Shown: one piece after another, positions 44,801 through 52,901 of the stretch
Layout of the letters: the number at the start of each line of letters is the position of its first letter
Numbering within the stretch: position 1 is the first letter of the stretch
NCBI RefSeq assembly: GCF_013393385.1
Contig: NZ_AP023239.1
Location: 1 to 64,000 of the forward strand
Source of the DNA: Paenibacillus sp. URB8-2
GTDB lineage: Bacteria > Bacillota > Bacilli > Paenibacillales > Paenibacillaceae
DNA length: 64,000 nt
Reading direction: 5' to 3'
Made by a program: the position numbers and the translations under genes
Notes under the pieces: generated by a model
Told to the model about the DNA's origin: nothing
Database searches by the model: none
What the model saw: the letters and a program-made list of their open reading frames with translations, nothing else

Positions 44801-45402
44801 AGCATGGCTTCATCGCTTCCGTGGGCTTTGACCTGTACTCGCAAATGCTGGCGGAGGAGATCCGCAAACGCAAGGTGAGTGTACTCGGCGAGGAAGACCA
44901 TTCCCTCAAGGAAGGGAACACCGTCATCGACTTGGCAATTGATGCCTATCTGCCATCTGAGTATATCTACGACAGTGTGCAAAAGATTGAAATTTATAAA
45001 AAAGTGGCTGCTGTTTCGACCTTCGAGGACGCGGCGGAGCTGGAAGACGAGCTGCTCGACCGGTTCGGCGAACTTCCAGAGGCGGTCGTCAATCTTTTAT
45101 CCGTGGCGCGGCTTAAAATTTACGGTAAATGGTATGGCATCGACTCCATGAACCGGCGCGGCGATGAAGTGCTGCTGAATTTTTACGAGGATCGTGTCGC
45201 ATTAATCGATACAGGCAAGCTCGCCAAGATTGGCAATGGCTTTGAAAGACGTGTACAATTCGAAAAGGATGCCAAAGCGGCCATTCGCATAAAGACCAAA
45301 GGCCTTGACGACAAGGGACTCCTTGACCTGCTTGAGCGGTTTCTGGAGGAAGTCAAGCCGTCTTTTAAATTGAAGGGAGAACTACACAATGCGATCAAGT
45401 AA
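41878..45402 (+). CDS. mfd: Transcription-repair coupling factor Mfd
   Basis: A 1,174-residue DNA translocase that removes stalled RNA polymerase and recruits UvrA. Domains in order: UvrB-like region (about 1-380, including GLSGSARQIMLAA), the RNA polymerase-interaction domain (about 490-560, IGDYVVHQNHGIGKYMG), RecG-type motor with GDVGYGKTEVAIRA and DEEQRFGV, SRSNRIAYAYF in motif VI, and the C-terminal TRCF domain. The TTG at 41878 with AGTGAGGTG six bases upstream gives MLEGLIEAFSKD; an upstream GTG at 41869 overlaps that site. It overlaps the next gene by 14 bases. Confidence 0.97.
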   Translation: MLEGLIEAFSKDSDFQSVTRGVAAGMKEQLISGLSGSARQIMLAALHQETSRPLLIVTHNMFSAQKIADDLQEALSPDRVLLYPANELVAAETAVSSPETVAQRIEVLNKCSRGFRGIVVAPYSGVRRLLPDPQAMAAAQITISQDGSVQLESFLGTMIKMGYERVERVENRGELSVRGGILDFYPMNTELAYRVELFDEEVDSIRTFDPADQRSIDKVRSVTITPAKEIIASRAQLEAAADKASVMLERQLEKTADRQAKIRLREEIGRELEHLREGTYFSEIYKYISLLYPEQSHLYDYMERDTLLVLDEPARLLETSKQLERDESEWNLHLLQNGKTLPDLHLSVDSDTVIYRRPFQSLFMSIFLRQVPHVQPQNILGFISRGMQDFHGQMNVLKSEMERWHKSGVQVVMLAGGEERMERIRRVLLDYGIEEPTIIQGNLGSGFELPSIHLAVITEGELFSQKQRKARKVSKNIDNAERIKSYTELKIGDYVVHQNHGIGKYMGIGTLEVSGIHRDYMHIMYAGGDKLSVPIEQIDLIQKYVGSEDKEPKIYKLGGNEWTRVTNKVRSSVQDIADDLIKLYAERQSAPGYGFEKDTTEQQEFEEMFPYDETRDQMRAIGEIKKDMEQNRPMDRLLCGDVGYGKTEVAIRAAFKAAIEGKQVAVLVPTTILAQQHYETFRERFSSYPINIQVLSRFRSRKEQNETIKGVRQGTVDIVIGTHRLLSQDLVFKDLGLLIVDEEQRFGVTHKEKLKKLKTNVDVLTLTATPIPRTLHMSMLGVRDLSVIETPPENRFPVQTYVVEYSQTLVREAVERELGRGGQVYYLYNRVQGIQEMASQIQMLVPEARVGIGHGQMSESELEKTILDFLDGEYDVLVSTSIIETGVDIPNVNTLIVHDADKMGLSQLYQLRGRVGRSNRIAYAYFTYQRDKVLTEVAEKRLQSIKEFTELGSGFKIAMRDLSIRGAGNLLGAEQHGFIASVGFDLYSQMLAEEIRKRKVSVLGEEDHSLKEGNTVIDLAIDAYLPSEYIYDSVQKIEIYKKVAAVSTFEDAAELEDELLDRFGELPEAVVNLLSVARLKIYGKWYGIDSMNRRGDEVLLNFYEDRVALIDTGKLAKIGNGFERRVQFEKDAKAAIRIKTKGLDDKGLLDLLERFLEEVKPSFKLKGELHNAIK

Positions 45403-46420
45403 ATCATGGAAGGTGCTGCTCGTCTCGCTGGCAGCCGCCCTTTCGTTCTCCATGCTCTCGGCATGCAGCAGCGATAATAAAAAAGATAAAGAAGACAACA
45501 GCACGGCTATTGTGACGTACAAAGGCGGCGCGATAACGCAGAAGGAATTTGATACCGATGTGAAGGTGATGAAATTCCTGTCGCCGGAGCAGGCGCAGTA
45601 CCTGGAGCTGGATGCTTTCAAAGAAACGATTGTGAAGCAGGAAGCCGCTTTTGAGTATTTGGCTGGACAAGCTGCGGACAAAGCGAAGAAAGAAGCGGAG
45701 AAGCAGGCGGACACGCAGCTGGCCTCTTATAAGCAGGGGCTTGGCGATACGTATGCCAGCTCGCTGAAGGAGCAAGGCTTGACGGAGGATGAAATCCGCA
45801 GCTATATGGTGCGTGTGCTGACCGTGTATCAGGACATGCTGCTTAAAGTGACGGATGACGAAGTGAAGAAGCAGTTCGAAGCGACGAAGGGCGACTTCAC
45901 TGTGGCTTCGCTGCGCCATGTGCTGATCGGCTTCACCGATGCAAGCAAGAAGGAACGCAGCAAAGAAGACGCGCTGAAGCTTGCCAAGGAAGTAAAGGCG
46001 AAGCTGGACGGCGGAGCGGACTTTGCGGCGGTAGCCAAGGAGTACTCTGACGATACCGGTTCGAAGGACAAGGGTGGACTGTATGCGGACACTGCGATCG
46101 GAACGTATGTGGAGGAGTTCAAGAAGGCCGCTCAGACGCTGCCGCTGAACACCATCAGCGATCCGGTCGAAACGACCTACGGCTACCACATCATGAAGGT
46201 GGAGTCGCGGACGGAGAAGACCTTCGACCAATTGACCGACGAGCAGAAAGAGACGCTTAAGAGCACGATCGCTTCGGACAAGCTGCAGCAGTTTATGGAG
46301 AAGGATCTGGACGGCATTATTGAAAAAATCAATCTGCCGAAGAGCAGCGCCTCTCCGGCCGCGAGCGCGGGGACTTCGCCAAGCGCATCCGCTCCGGCGG
46401 CTTCGCAAAGCGCCAAGTAA
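45389..46420 (+). CDS. PrsA/SurA-like peptidyl-prolyl isomerase lipoprotein
   Basis: A 343-residue secreted lipoprotein foldase. The signal peptide ends in the lipobox LSAC. A SurA-type N-terminal helical region follows, then a parvulin domain (about 170-265: VASLRHVLIGF, GADFAAVAKEYSDDTGSKDKGG, YGYHIMKVE), and a Ser/Ala/Pro-rich tail. GAAGGGAGAA precedes the ATG. Its start lies inside the last 14 bases of mfd, so translation is probably coupled. The neighbourhood of mfd does not contain such a gene in B. subtilis. Confidence 0.9.
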   Translation: MRSSKSWKVLLVSLAAALSFSMLSACSSDNKKDKEDNSTAIVTYKGGAITQKEFDTDVKVMKFLSPEQAQYLELDAFKETIVKQEAAFEYLAGQAADKAKKEAEKQADTQLASYKQGLGDTYASSLKEQGLTEDEIRSYMVRVLTVYQDMLLKVTDDEVKKQFEATKGDFTVASLRHVLIGFTDASKKERSKEDALKLAKEVKAKLDGGADFAAVAKEYSDDTGSKDKGGLYADTAIGTYVEEFKKAAQTLPLNTISDPVETTYGYHIMKVESRTEKTFDQLTDEQKETLKSTIASDKLQQFMEKDLDGIIEKINLPKSSASPAASAGTSPSASAPAASQSAK

Positions 46421-46466
46421 AACCAATAGGCCCGGCGTCCCGGCAATGACGGGATACCGGATTTAA

Positions 46467-46499
46467 GATACTGTCCTGTCAGGGCAGTATCTTTTTTTT
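46467..46499 (+). terminator. Terminator after the PrsA-like gene
   Basis: GATACTGTCC and GGGCAGTATC form a 10-bp stem (one wobble) around TGTCA, followed by eight T residues. Confidence 0.93.
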
Positions 46500-46551
46500 G
46501 CCGGCAAGAAACAGAAAGTGAGCAAATCAAGCGGATGCCAGAGCGCATCAT

Positions 46552-46581
46552 GTATAAGGAACTGGGAACGGATGAATACTA
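46552..46581 (+). promoter_or_regulatory. Probable sigma-G promoter of spoVT
   Basis: GTATA (46552-46556), exactly 18 bases, and AATACTA (46575-46581), one mismatch to CATWMTA. spoVT is sigma-G-dependent in B. subtilis. The leader to the ATG would be about 90 bases. Confidence 0.6.
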
Positions 46582-46677
46582 TGGTCAGACAATCACGATA
46601 AATCGCTGGGGTTATTCAATCCCTTCAAAAGCAGTAGTTGGCAAAATACTTCATAAGAAAGCGGGGCAACATGTGAA

Positions 46678-47220
46678 ATGAAAGCTACTGGCATTGTAAG
46701 ACGTATTGATGACCTGGGACGGGTCGTCATTCCTAAAGAAATCAGACGGACGCTGCGCATTCGCGAGGGAGATCCGCTGGAAATTTTCGTGGACCGGGAC
46801 GGCGAGGTTATTCTGAAGAAGTATTCACCGATCGGCGAACTGGGCGACTTTGCAAAAGAGTATGCGGAATCGCTGTATGAAAGCACGGGCCATATTACCC
46901 TCATTTCCGACCGCGATACCTTCATCACTTTGGCCGGAGGCTCCAAGAAGGATTATTTGGACAAGCAGGTCGGCGCTCTGCTGGAAAAATGCATGGATGG
47001 CCGCAAGACGATACTCGAAACAAACAGCGGCAACTACGAAATATCGAAGGATCATCAGGATGCGCTTTCATCCTATGTAGCTTCGCCCATTATCTCCGGG
47101 GGAGATCCCATTGGAGCCGTTGTGCTGATGAACAAGGACGAATCGGTTAAAATGTCGCAGATGGAAATCAAAATGGCCGAAACGGCCGCAGGTTTTTTGG
47201 GCAAACAGATGGAGCAGTAA
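46678..47220 (+). CDS. spoVT: Stage V sporulation regulator SpoVT
   Basis: A 180-residue forespore regulator with an N-terminal AbrB-type DNA-binding domain (MKATGIVRRIDDLGRVVIP, about 1-50) and a C-terminal GAF domain (about 55-178). It tunes sigma-G genes and spore germination properties. The ribosome-binding site GCGGGG is poor. Its head is closely similar to that of AbrB encoded at 27418, as is normal for this family. Confidence 0.96.
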   Translation: MKATGIVRRIDDLGRVVIPKEIRRTLRIREGDPLEIFVDRDGEVILKKYSPIGELGDFAKEYAESLYESTGHITLISDRDTFITLAGGSKKDYLDKQVGALLEKCMDGRKTILETNSGNYEISKDHQDALSSYVASPIISGGDPIGAVVLMNKDESVKMSQMEIKMAETAAGFLGKQMEQ

Positions 47221-47237
47221 TATTCTCTCCCCCTCCA

Positions 47238-47287
47238 TTCCCGCTTTCCATTTCGCCGCAGGGCGGAGCCGAGAGCGGGATTTTGTT
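47238..47287 (+). terminator. Terminator after spoVT
   Basis: TCCCGCT (47239-47245) pairs with AGCGGGA (47274-47280), with an inner GCCGC/GGCGG-like stem, then TTTTGTTG. Confidence 0.6.
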
Positions 47288-47354
47288 GTGCAGAGCCATG
47301 TTGAGGTATAATATAGAAATTCATTCTATCCATACTTTATGAAGCAGGTATCTC

Positions 47355-49034
47355 ATGAAATCACATATGACGGGTTCGAAGCTACTGCAGGGCGCGTTTA
47401 TTTTAAGCGCAGCCGCCCTGCTGTCGAAGCTGATTGGAACGCTGCAAAAAATCCCGCTGCAAAACCTGGGCGGGGATGCCGTATTCGGTATTTATAATAC
47501 GGTCTATCCGATCTACACGCTGCTCGTTACCGTAGCGATGCTGGGGCTGCCGTCCGCGGTATCCAAGTTTGTGGCGGAGACGGAGGCCGGGGGAAGCCCG
47601 GGCGAGGGCCGGACGGTGCTGCTGCGGGCGGCGCTTGTCAGCGGAGCGGCGGGGCTGCTTCTGGCCGCCGGGACGTATGCGGGCGCGCCGCTGATCGCCC
47701 GCTTCATCGGCAGCGGCCATGTCGTCTCAGCGCTGCGGACGGCGGCCTGGGGACTTGCCGTCGTGCCGCTAATGGCCGCGTTCCGCGGGTATTTTCAGGG
47801 GCTGCACAACATGATGCCGACCGCGGTGTCGCAAATATTCGAACAGTCGGCCCGGGTCGCCGTGATGATAGCGCTGCTGCTCTTTCTGAGCAGCCGGGGG
47901 GCAAATGCGGAGATGATCGCGGCGGGCGCGCTGCTGGGGTCGGCCGGCGGAGGTATAGCAGGTCTCGCTGTCATGCTGCTGTACTGGCGGCGCCACAGGA
48001 AGGCTAAGGCGGACGCTGCGGCGGAAATCTCGGCGGCGGCGGAAGCCGCGCCGCTGAACCCCGAAGTGCTCAGTCATGCGGCTTCCTCTGCTATAAGCAA
48101 GGCAGATGGCCGCGAGATACGTAAGCTGCTAGCTTACGGCGTGCCGGTGATGCTGGGAATGCTGGCGGCGCCGCTGATCAGTCTCGTGGACGTATTCACC
48201 ATGCCCCGCCTGCTGGCTTCCGCCGGCGGGGAGGCGCAGGCTATGGTGCAGTTCGGCATTTACAACCGCGGCGTTCCGCTTGTCCAGCTCGTGACGATGC
48301 TGGCGACCTCGCTCTCCGTTCTGTTCATTCCCGCCTTGGCCGAGTCCAAGTTTCGCGGGAACTTAAGCGAGGTAGAGAGCCGCTGCCGCCTGTCGCTGCG
48401 CTGGTTCTGGCTGCTCGGCCTCGCCGCCGCGGCAGGGCTTGCCGTGCTCGCTGTGCCGGTCAACATCGCCTTGTACGGCGACGCGTCCGGCAGCGGCACG
48501 ATCCGCTGGCTCGCCTTCACCGCCGCCGGCGGCACGGTCAGCATCATCTCCGCCGCGCTGCTCCAGGGCCTGGGCTACGTCCGTGCCCCGGCGCTGCACT
48601 TCCTGGCCGCCGCTGCGCTGAAGGCGGCCCTCAACCTGCTGCTCGTCCCGCAGCAGGGCATTGCCGGCGCGGCCATCGCCGCCGTCGTCGCGCAAGGGCT
48701 CGCAGCCGCGCTGAACGTGCGGCTACTCTGCAAGGCCGCCGGTCTGCGGCTTCGCCCCGCAGACTGGCTCGCGCGGCCCGCGGCGCTGCTCGCGGGCCTG
48801 GCCGCAGCCGCCGCAGCCGTAAGCTGGGGCTGCGGCGCCCTGCTGGACGCGGCCGGAATGGACGGCCGCATTGCGGCGCTGGCGCAGAGCCTGCTCGGCG
48901 TGGCCGCAGGCTGCCTCGTCTTTGCCGTGCTCGCCGTGCGGCTGCGGCTGCTGGACGAGGGCGAGCTGCGCCAGCTGCCCGGGCTTGGCCCGAAGCTCGC
49001 CCGGGCGATCCGGAAGCTGGGCCTGTTCCCGTAA
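47355..49034 (+). CDS. SpoVB/YabM-like polysaccharide transport protein
   Basis: A 559-residue multi-spanning protein of the MOP flippase superfamily with about 14 hydrophobic segments. It starts with the typical LLQGAFILSAAALLSKLIGTL and contains FGIYNTVYPIYTLLVTVAMLG and LPSAVSKFVAE. Members export lipid-linked sugars, for example for the spore cortex or envelope. The position between spoVT and mazG is that of B. subtilis yabM. GC content rises sharply after about 47,550 and is highest at 48,400-49,000, with Ala-rich helices, unlike its neighbours. Confidence 0.9.
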   Translation: MKSHMTGSKLLQGAFILSAAALLSKLIGTLQKIPLQNLGGDAVFGIYNTVYPIYTLLVTVAMLGLPSAVSKFVAETEAGGSPGEGRTVLLRAALVSGAAGLLLAAGTYAGAPLIARFIGSGHVVSALRTAAWGLAVVPLMAAFRGYFQGLHNMMPTAVSQIFEQSARVAVMIALLLFLSSRGANAEMIAAGALLGSAGGGIAGLAVMLLYWRRHRKAKADAAAEISAAAEAAPLNPEVLSHAASSAISKADGREIRKLLAYGVPVMLGMLAAPLISLVDVFTMPRLLASAGGEAQAMVQFGIYNRGVPLVQLVTMLATSLSVLFIPALAESKFRGNLSEVESRCRLSLRWFWLLGLAAAAGLAVLAVPVNIALYGDASGSGTIRWLAFTAAGGTVSIISAALLQGLGYVRAPALHFLAAAALKAALNLLLVPQQGIAGAAIAAVVAQGLAAALNVRLLCKAAGLRLRPADWLARPAALLAGLAAAAAAVSWGCGALLDAAGMDGRIAALAQSLLGVAAGCLVFAVLAVRLRLLDEGELRQLPGLGPKLARAIRKLGLFP

Positions 49035-49155
49035 GGCTTTCGGGCTTGAAACACTGACCTGAACCTGGTTCTGCAGGTTTGAAAGATTATACAGCCGTCG
49101 CTTGAGCTGCTGCGAAAGCGCAAGCAGAGGGCGGCGGCGTAAGGAGAGGAATGGC

Positions 49156-50658
49156 ATGAGCGCAAGATTAACGGTGGTCGGGCTTGGCTCCGGCAATCCG
49201 GACCGGCTGACGCTGGGCATAGTGAACAAGCTGCGTGGGGCTTCCAAAGTCTACGTCCGCACCAAGGAGCATCCCGCGATGAAGGCACTTACGGAACTGG
49301 GTGTGGAATCTCAATCCTTCGATGAGCTGTACGAATCCTTTTCGTCTTTTCCCGAAGTCTATGAAGCGATTACCTTGAAGCTGATCGAGGAAGCGTGCTC
49401 GGGCGATAATGCCGAGGAAATCGTCTACGCCGTTCCCGGACATCCGATGGTTGCGGAATCCGCCGTTTCAAAGCTTCGCCTTCGCTGCGCGGAAGAGGGG
49501 ATCGACTTAAGCATTCTTGGAGGCGAGAGCTTCCTTGACGAGGCGTTTGTGCGTCTTGGCTTCGACCCGATCGAGGGCTTTCAGCTGCTGGATGCTTCCG
49601 GAATTTCGCGCTCCCAGCTTCGGCCTGAACTGCATACGCTGATCGGACAGGTGTATGACACTTTTACCGCCTCAGAGGCGAAGCTGTGCTTGATGGAGCT
49701 GTACCCGCCGGAATACGAGGTGGTGGTCGGCCATGCGCTCGGCGTGGATGGAGAAGAGCGGATCGTTAAAGTCCCGCTGTACGAATTGGACCGCCAGGAG
49801 GGGTACGGCAATCTGTCGCTGATCTATATTCCGGCGGACCGCTCCGAAAGCTTGCGGAACCGCACCTTTGCCCGGCTGCATGAAATTGTCGGCATTTTGC
49901 GCAGTCCGGAGGGCTGTCCTTGGGACCGCGAACAGACCCATGAGTCGCTCCGCAAAAATCTGATCGAGGAAACCTACGAGGTGCTCGAAACGATTGATGA
50001 GGACGATCCCGAGCATATGAAGGAAGAGCTGGGCGATCTGCTGCTGCAGATTATGCTGCATTCCCAGATGGAGGAAGAACTTGGCACATTCGATGTGTTC
50101 GATGTCATTGAAGGGCTGACCGGCAAGCTTATTTTCCGCCATCCCCATGTCTTTGGCGACAAGGATGCTCAGGATGCCGAGGCCGCGCTGCAGAACTGGG
50201 AAGGCATGAAGGCCGAGGAGAAGCGGCGCAAAGGGATCAAGCCGGAGTCGGAGTCCGCGCTAAGCGGCGTTCCCCGTGATCTGCCGGCGCTCATGAAGGC
50301 GTACAAGCTGCAGAAAAAAGCGTCCAAGGTCGGCTTCGACTGGGACAACATCCGGGATGTGCTCGCCAAGATTGGCGAAGAGCTGGACGAGCTGACGGAA
50401 GCGATCGATGGCGGCGCCCCGGCGGAGGAGCAGATGGCGGAGCTCGGCGACCTTCTGTTCGCGGCGACCAACGCCGCCCGGTTTATCGGAGCCGATCCGG
50501 AAGAAGCACTGACCCGCACCAACCGCAAATTTGTCGAACGGTTCCATTACATCGAACGCCGTTTGAAGGACAAAGGAACTGCTCCAAAGGACAGCAGTCT
50601 GGAGGAAATGGAAGCCTTATGGCAGGAGGCCAAGACCGAAGAACGAGCGAAGCGGTAA
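49156..50658 (+). CDS. mazG: Bifunctional methylase-like / MazG nucleotide pyrophosphohydrolase (YabN)
   Basis: A 500-residue fusion. The N-terminal tetrapyrrole-methylase-like domain (about 1-220) starts ARLTVVGLGSGNPDRLTLG and has VYAVPGHPMVAES. The MazG part (about 235-490) has CPWDREQTHESL, the metal-binding EETYEVLETIDEDDPEHMKEE and GDLLLQIMLHSQ, then a second MazG-like half with EELDELTEAIDG. MazG hydrolyses NTPs to NMPs. AAGGAGAGG lies before the ATG at 49156. Confidence 0.95.
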   Translation: MSARLTVVGLGSGNPDRLTLGIVNKLRGASKVYVRTKEHPAMKALTELGVESQSFDELYESFSSFPEVYEAITLKLIEEACSGDNAEEIVYAVPGHPMVAESAVSKLRLRCAEEGIDLSILGGESFLDEAFVRLGFDPIEGFQLLDASGISRSQLRPELHTLIGQVYDTFTASEAKLCLMELYPPEYEVVVGHALGVDGEERIVKVPLYELDRQEGYGNLSLIYIPADRSESLRNRTFARLHEIVGILRSPEGCPWDREQTHESLRKNLIEETYEVLETIDEDDPEHMKEELGDLLLQIMLHSQMEEELGTFDVFDVIEGLTGKLIFRHPHVFGDKDAQDAEAALQNWEGMKAEEKRRKGIKPESESALSGVPRDLPALMKAYKLQKKASKVGFDWDNIRDVLAKIGEELDELTEAIDGGAPAEEQMAELGDLLFAATNAARFIGADPEEALTRTNRKFVERFHYIERRLKDKGTAPKDSSLEEMEALWQEAKTEERAKR

Positions 50659-50822
50659 AACGATGGAAACGACAGACGTTTTTATATAAAAAGCGACAGC
50701 ACGGCAGGGATTTGACAACGCATCCAGAATAGCATTAAGATGAAACGGCGGTTTTTGCGGAATATGCCGTCCGCTGGAACGCTTTTCATTATTTTTCTTA
50801 TTCCCGGGAGGAACACTAAACC

Positions 50823-51095
50823 ATGAACAAAACAGATCTGATCAACAACATCTCCGAGAAAAACGGATTGGCCAAAAAGGACGTGGAGCTTGTGCTGAGC
50901 GGACTCCTTGGCGAAATTACCGAGGCTCTGGCGAGTGGTGACAAAGTACAGCTGATCGGCTTCGGCACTTTTGAAACGCGCAAGCGCTCCGGACGTACCG
51001 GCCGCAATCCGCAAACGGGCACAACGATTGATATTCCTGAATCGACAGTTCCGGCGTTCAAGGCCGGCAACAAGCTTAAAGAAGCCGTCAATTAA
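50823..51095 (+). CDS. hup: HU-family DNA-binding protein
   Basis: A 90-residue histone-like protein that bends DNA. MNKTDLINNISEKNGLAKKD, the signature GFGTFETRKRSGRTGRNPQT and the proline arm are all present. GGGAGGAA lies before the ATG. Its stop shares a base with the rqcP start (TAATG). Insertion of HU between mazG and rqcP is different from the B. subtilis order, where hbs lies elsewhere. Confidence 0.96.
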   Translation: MNKTDLINNISEKNGLAKKDVELVLSGLLGEITEALASGDKVQLIGFGTFETRKRSGRTGRNPQTGTTIDIPESTVPAFKAGNKLKEAVN

Positions 51096-51373
51096 TGCGT
51101 CTAGACAAATTTTTGAAAGTGTCCCGCCTGATCAAGCGCCGTACGGTGGCCAAGGATGTGTCCGAACAAGGCCGGGTGCTGATTAACGGGAAAGAGTCGA
51201 AGCCGAGCAGCAGTGTGAAAATCGGCGACGAGATTACGGTTCAATTCGGTCAAAAGCTGGTAACAGTCCGCGTGGAGAAGCTGGTCGAAACGACCCGCAA
51301 AGACGAGGCGGCCGGTATGTATACGCTGTTGCGCGAAGAGCCGATTGCCAAGAGCAACGGTCTGGACTGGTAA
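51095..51373 (+). CDS. rqcP: S4-domain ribosome quality-control factor RqcP (YabO)
   Basis: A 92-residue heat-shock-protein-15-like S4 RNA-binding protein. MRLDKFLKVSRLIKRRTVAK and RVLINGKESKPSSSVKIGDEI are family hallmarks. RqcP works with RqcH in alanine tailing of nascent chains on stalled 50S subunits. Translation begins within the HU stop codon, so it is coupled to HU. A strong terminator follows. Confidence 0.94.
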   Translation: MRLDKFLKVSRLIKRRTVAKDVSEQGRVLINGKESKPSSSVKIGDEITVQFGQKLVTVRVEKLVETTRKDEAAGMYTLLREEPIAKSNGLDW

Positions 51374-51397
51374 GCGGCGCATTATCCTCTTTAAGTC

Positions 51398-51437
51398 AAA
51401 GCGGTTCCCTGCGGTTGTGCAGGGGACCGCTTTTTTA
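51398..51437 (+). terminator. Terminator after rqcP
   Basis: AAGCGGTTCCCTGC pairs with GCAGGGGACCGCTT around GGTTGT, followed by T residues. Confidence 0.93.
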
Positions 51438-51572
51438 TTTCCGGCAAACTGCTTATCTGCCTCCCGTTGATTTCCCTGCTGGTCTTAACTGTGAATCCGC
51501 CTTTGCTCCGGGTTGTTCTAAAGCCGCTCTCCCCGCCATAAATTAGGACTAGAAGGAGAGGGGGTACATGCC

Positions 51573-51857
51573 ATGATCGAACCTGGAAGAACCGTCAAGC
51601 AGCATGATATAAATATGCGCAGCCGCAAGGCAGTGGATTTAACGGGCGTGCAAAATGTGGAGAGCTTTGACAGCGGGGAGTTTCTGCTTCAGACGGAGCT
51701 TGGGACGCTGAGCATTCGCGGCAGCCATTTACATATCAAGAACCTCAGTCTGGAGAATGGGCTGCTGTCGCTGGAAGGGAACGTCCATTCTTTGATTTAC
51801 CTTGATCCGGGAGCAAAGGGTAAGAATAAAGGGCTGCTCGGCAAGCTGTTCAAATGA
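51573..51857 (+). CDS. yabP: Sporulation protein YabP
   Basis: A 94-residue protein of the YabP/YqfC family. The pattern LTGVQNVESFDSGEFLLQTELG and LSIRGSHLHIKNLSLENGLLSLEG is typical. In B. subtilis it is made in the mother cell and required for sporulation with YabQ. AGAAGGAGAGGGGG lies upstream. Its last codons overlap yabQ in ATGA. A CATAAATTA box at 51537 could be a sigma-E -10, without a good -35. Confidence 0.92.
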   Translation: MIEPGRTVKQHDINMRSRKAVDLTGVQNVESFDSGEFLLQTELGTLSIRGSHLHIKNLSLENGLLSLEGNVHSLIYLDPGAKGKNKGLLGKLFK

Positions 51858-52417
51858 ATCCGGCCGTCCAGTGGATAACGCTGCTGTATATGATCGTCGC
51901 CGGGTTGTCGATGGGCCTGGCCTTCGACGGCTACCGGGTGGTGTCGCTCAAGCTGCGGTTTCCCGGATGGCTGAACGCGGCGCTCGATCTTCTCTATTGG
52001 CTGGCATCGGCTCTCATTGTGTTCCGTTTGCTGTACGCGGGTAATCAGGGGCAGCTGCGCTTCTATGCTTTTGTCGGATTATTTCTGGGTGTGTGGGCTT
52101 ATTTTTTATTCTTCAGTGTCACGGTGCAGAAATTTGTGGTAATGTTAATTCAAACGGTGGGATGGATATGGAAGCTGCTGGTAAAGCTGCTGGGAATCCT
52201 GATCGGAATGCCTCTGCTGTGGCTATGGAAGCTGGCGCTGGGAATTGTGCGGCTGCTTGGCCGAATCTTGGTCTTTATGCTCAAGCTGCTGCTTTGGCTG
52301 ACCAAGCCGCTCTGGATTTTTCCCGTCAGATGGTTGTCCCCGGTATATCGCAGGCTTCTAAGCAGTGCTCCGATCACCAAATTAACGGAATTTATTGCCG
52401 CAAAAAGAAAACGCTGA
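51854..52417 (+). CDS. yabQ: Spore cortex biosynthesis protein YabQ
   Basis: A 187-residue membrane protein. Hydrophobic stretches lie at about 5-25, 38-58, 65-90 and around 100-135, with a basic tail ending AAKRKR. The start MNPAVQWITLLYMIVAGLSMGLAFDGYRV matches YabQ, needed for cortex formation in B. subtilis. It overlaps yabP by four bases and is followed after 24 bases by divIC. Confidence 0.9.
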   Translation: MNPAVQWITLLYMIVAGLSMGLAFDGYRVVSLKLRFPGWLNAALDLLYWLASALIVFRLLYAGNQGQLRFYAFVGLFLGVWAYFLFFSVTVQKFVVMLIQTVGWIWKLLVKLLGILIGMPLLWLWKLALGIVRLLGRILVFMLKLLLWLTKPLWIFPVRWLSPVYRRLLSSAPITKLTEFIAAKRKR

Positions 52418-52441
52418 CCTTGAAACGGGAGGAACGCTTGC

Positions 52442-52777
52442 ATGAACAGATCTTCTCCGGAAATGAAACAGGCTGGCGGAAGCGCAGCCGCCACGGGAGC
52501 CAAGAGACGCAGGTTGATCTGGGTCGTTCTGATGGCGATATTTTTCGGCTGGGCGGGATATATTTTCTTCGCTCAGAGCGCCCTGATTTCGGACAAGAGG
52601 CAGGAACTTGCACAGAAGCAGGAGAGCAGCAATCAGGTTAACGAATCGCTGGGCCAGTTGAAATACGAGGTATCCCGTCTGAACGACAACGAGTATATCG
52701 GCCAACTTGCGCGCAAGTGGTTTAATATGTATCCCAAAGGCGAAGTTCCTATCCGGACAGAGCAATCGGAGCAATAA
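52442..52777 (+). CDS. divIC: Cell-division protein DivIC (FtsB-like)
   Basis: A 111-residue bitopic protein: a short cytoplasmic Lys/Arg-rich part (about 1-22), one transmembrane helix (LIWVVLMAIFFGWAGYIFF, about 24-42), then an extracellular coiled coil (about 50-80) and YIGQLARKWFNMYPKGEV. It joins DivIB and FtsL at the septum. CGGGAGGAA lies before the ATG. The yabQ-divIC order is conserved. Confidence 0.93.
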   Translation: MNRSSPEMKQAGGSAAATGAKRRRLIWVVLMAIFFGWAGYIFFAQSALISDKRQELAQKQESSNQVNESLGQLKYEVSRLNDNEYIGQLARKWFNMYPKGEVPIRTEQSEQ

Positions 52778-52901
52778 GCCGGCAAAAAAGGGGCCTTTCA
52801 CTCTGTTGCCTTGCTTTGCTCTTTACTGTATAATCAAATCACCGCAGACTGGATCTTGATATCTTTGTCTGTATATTTTTAAGGGAGGATCATTTTATTC
52901 T

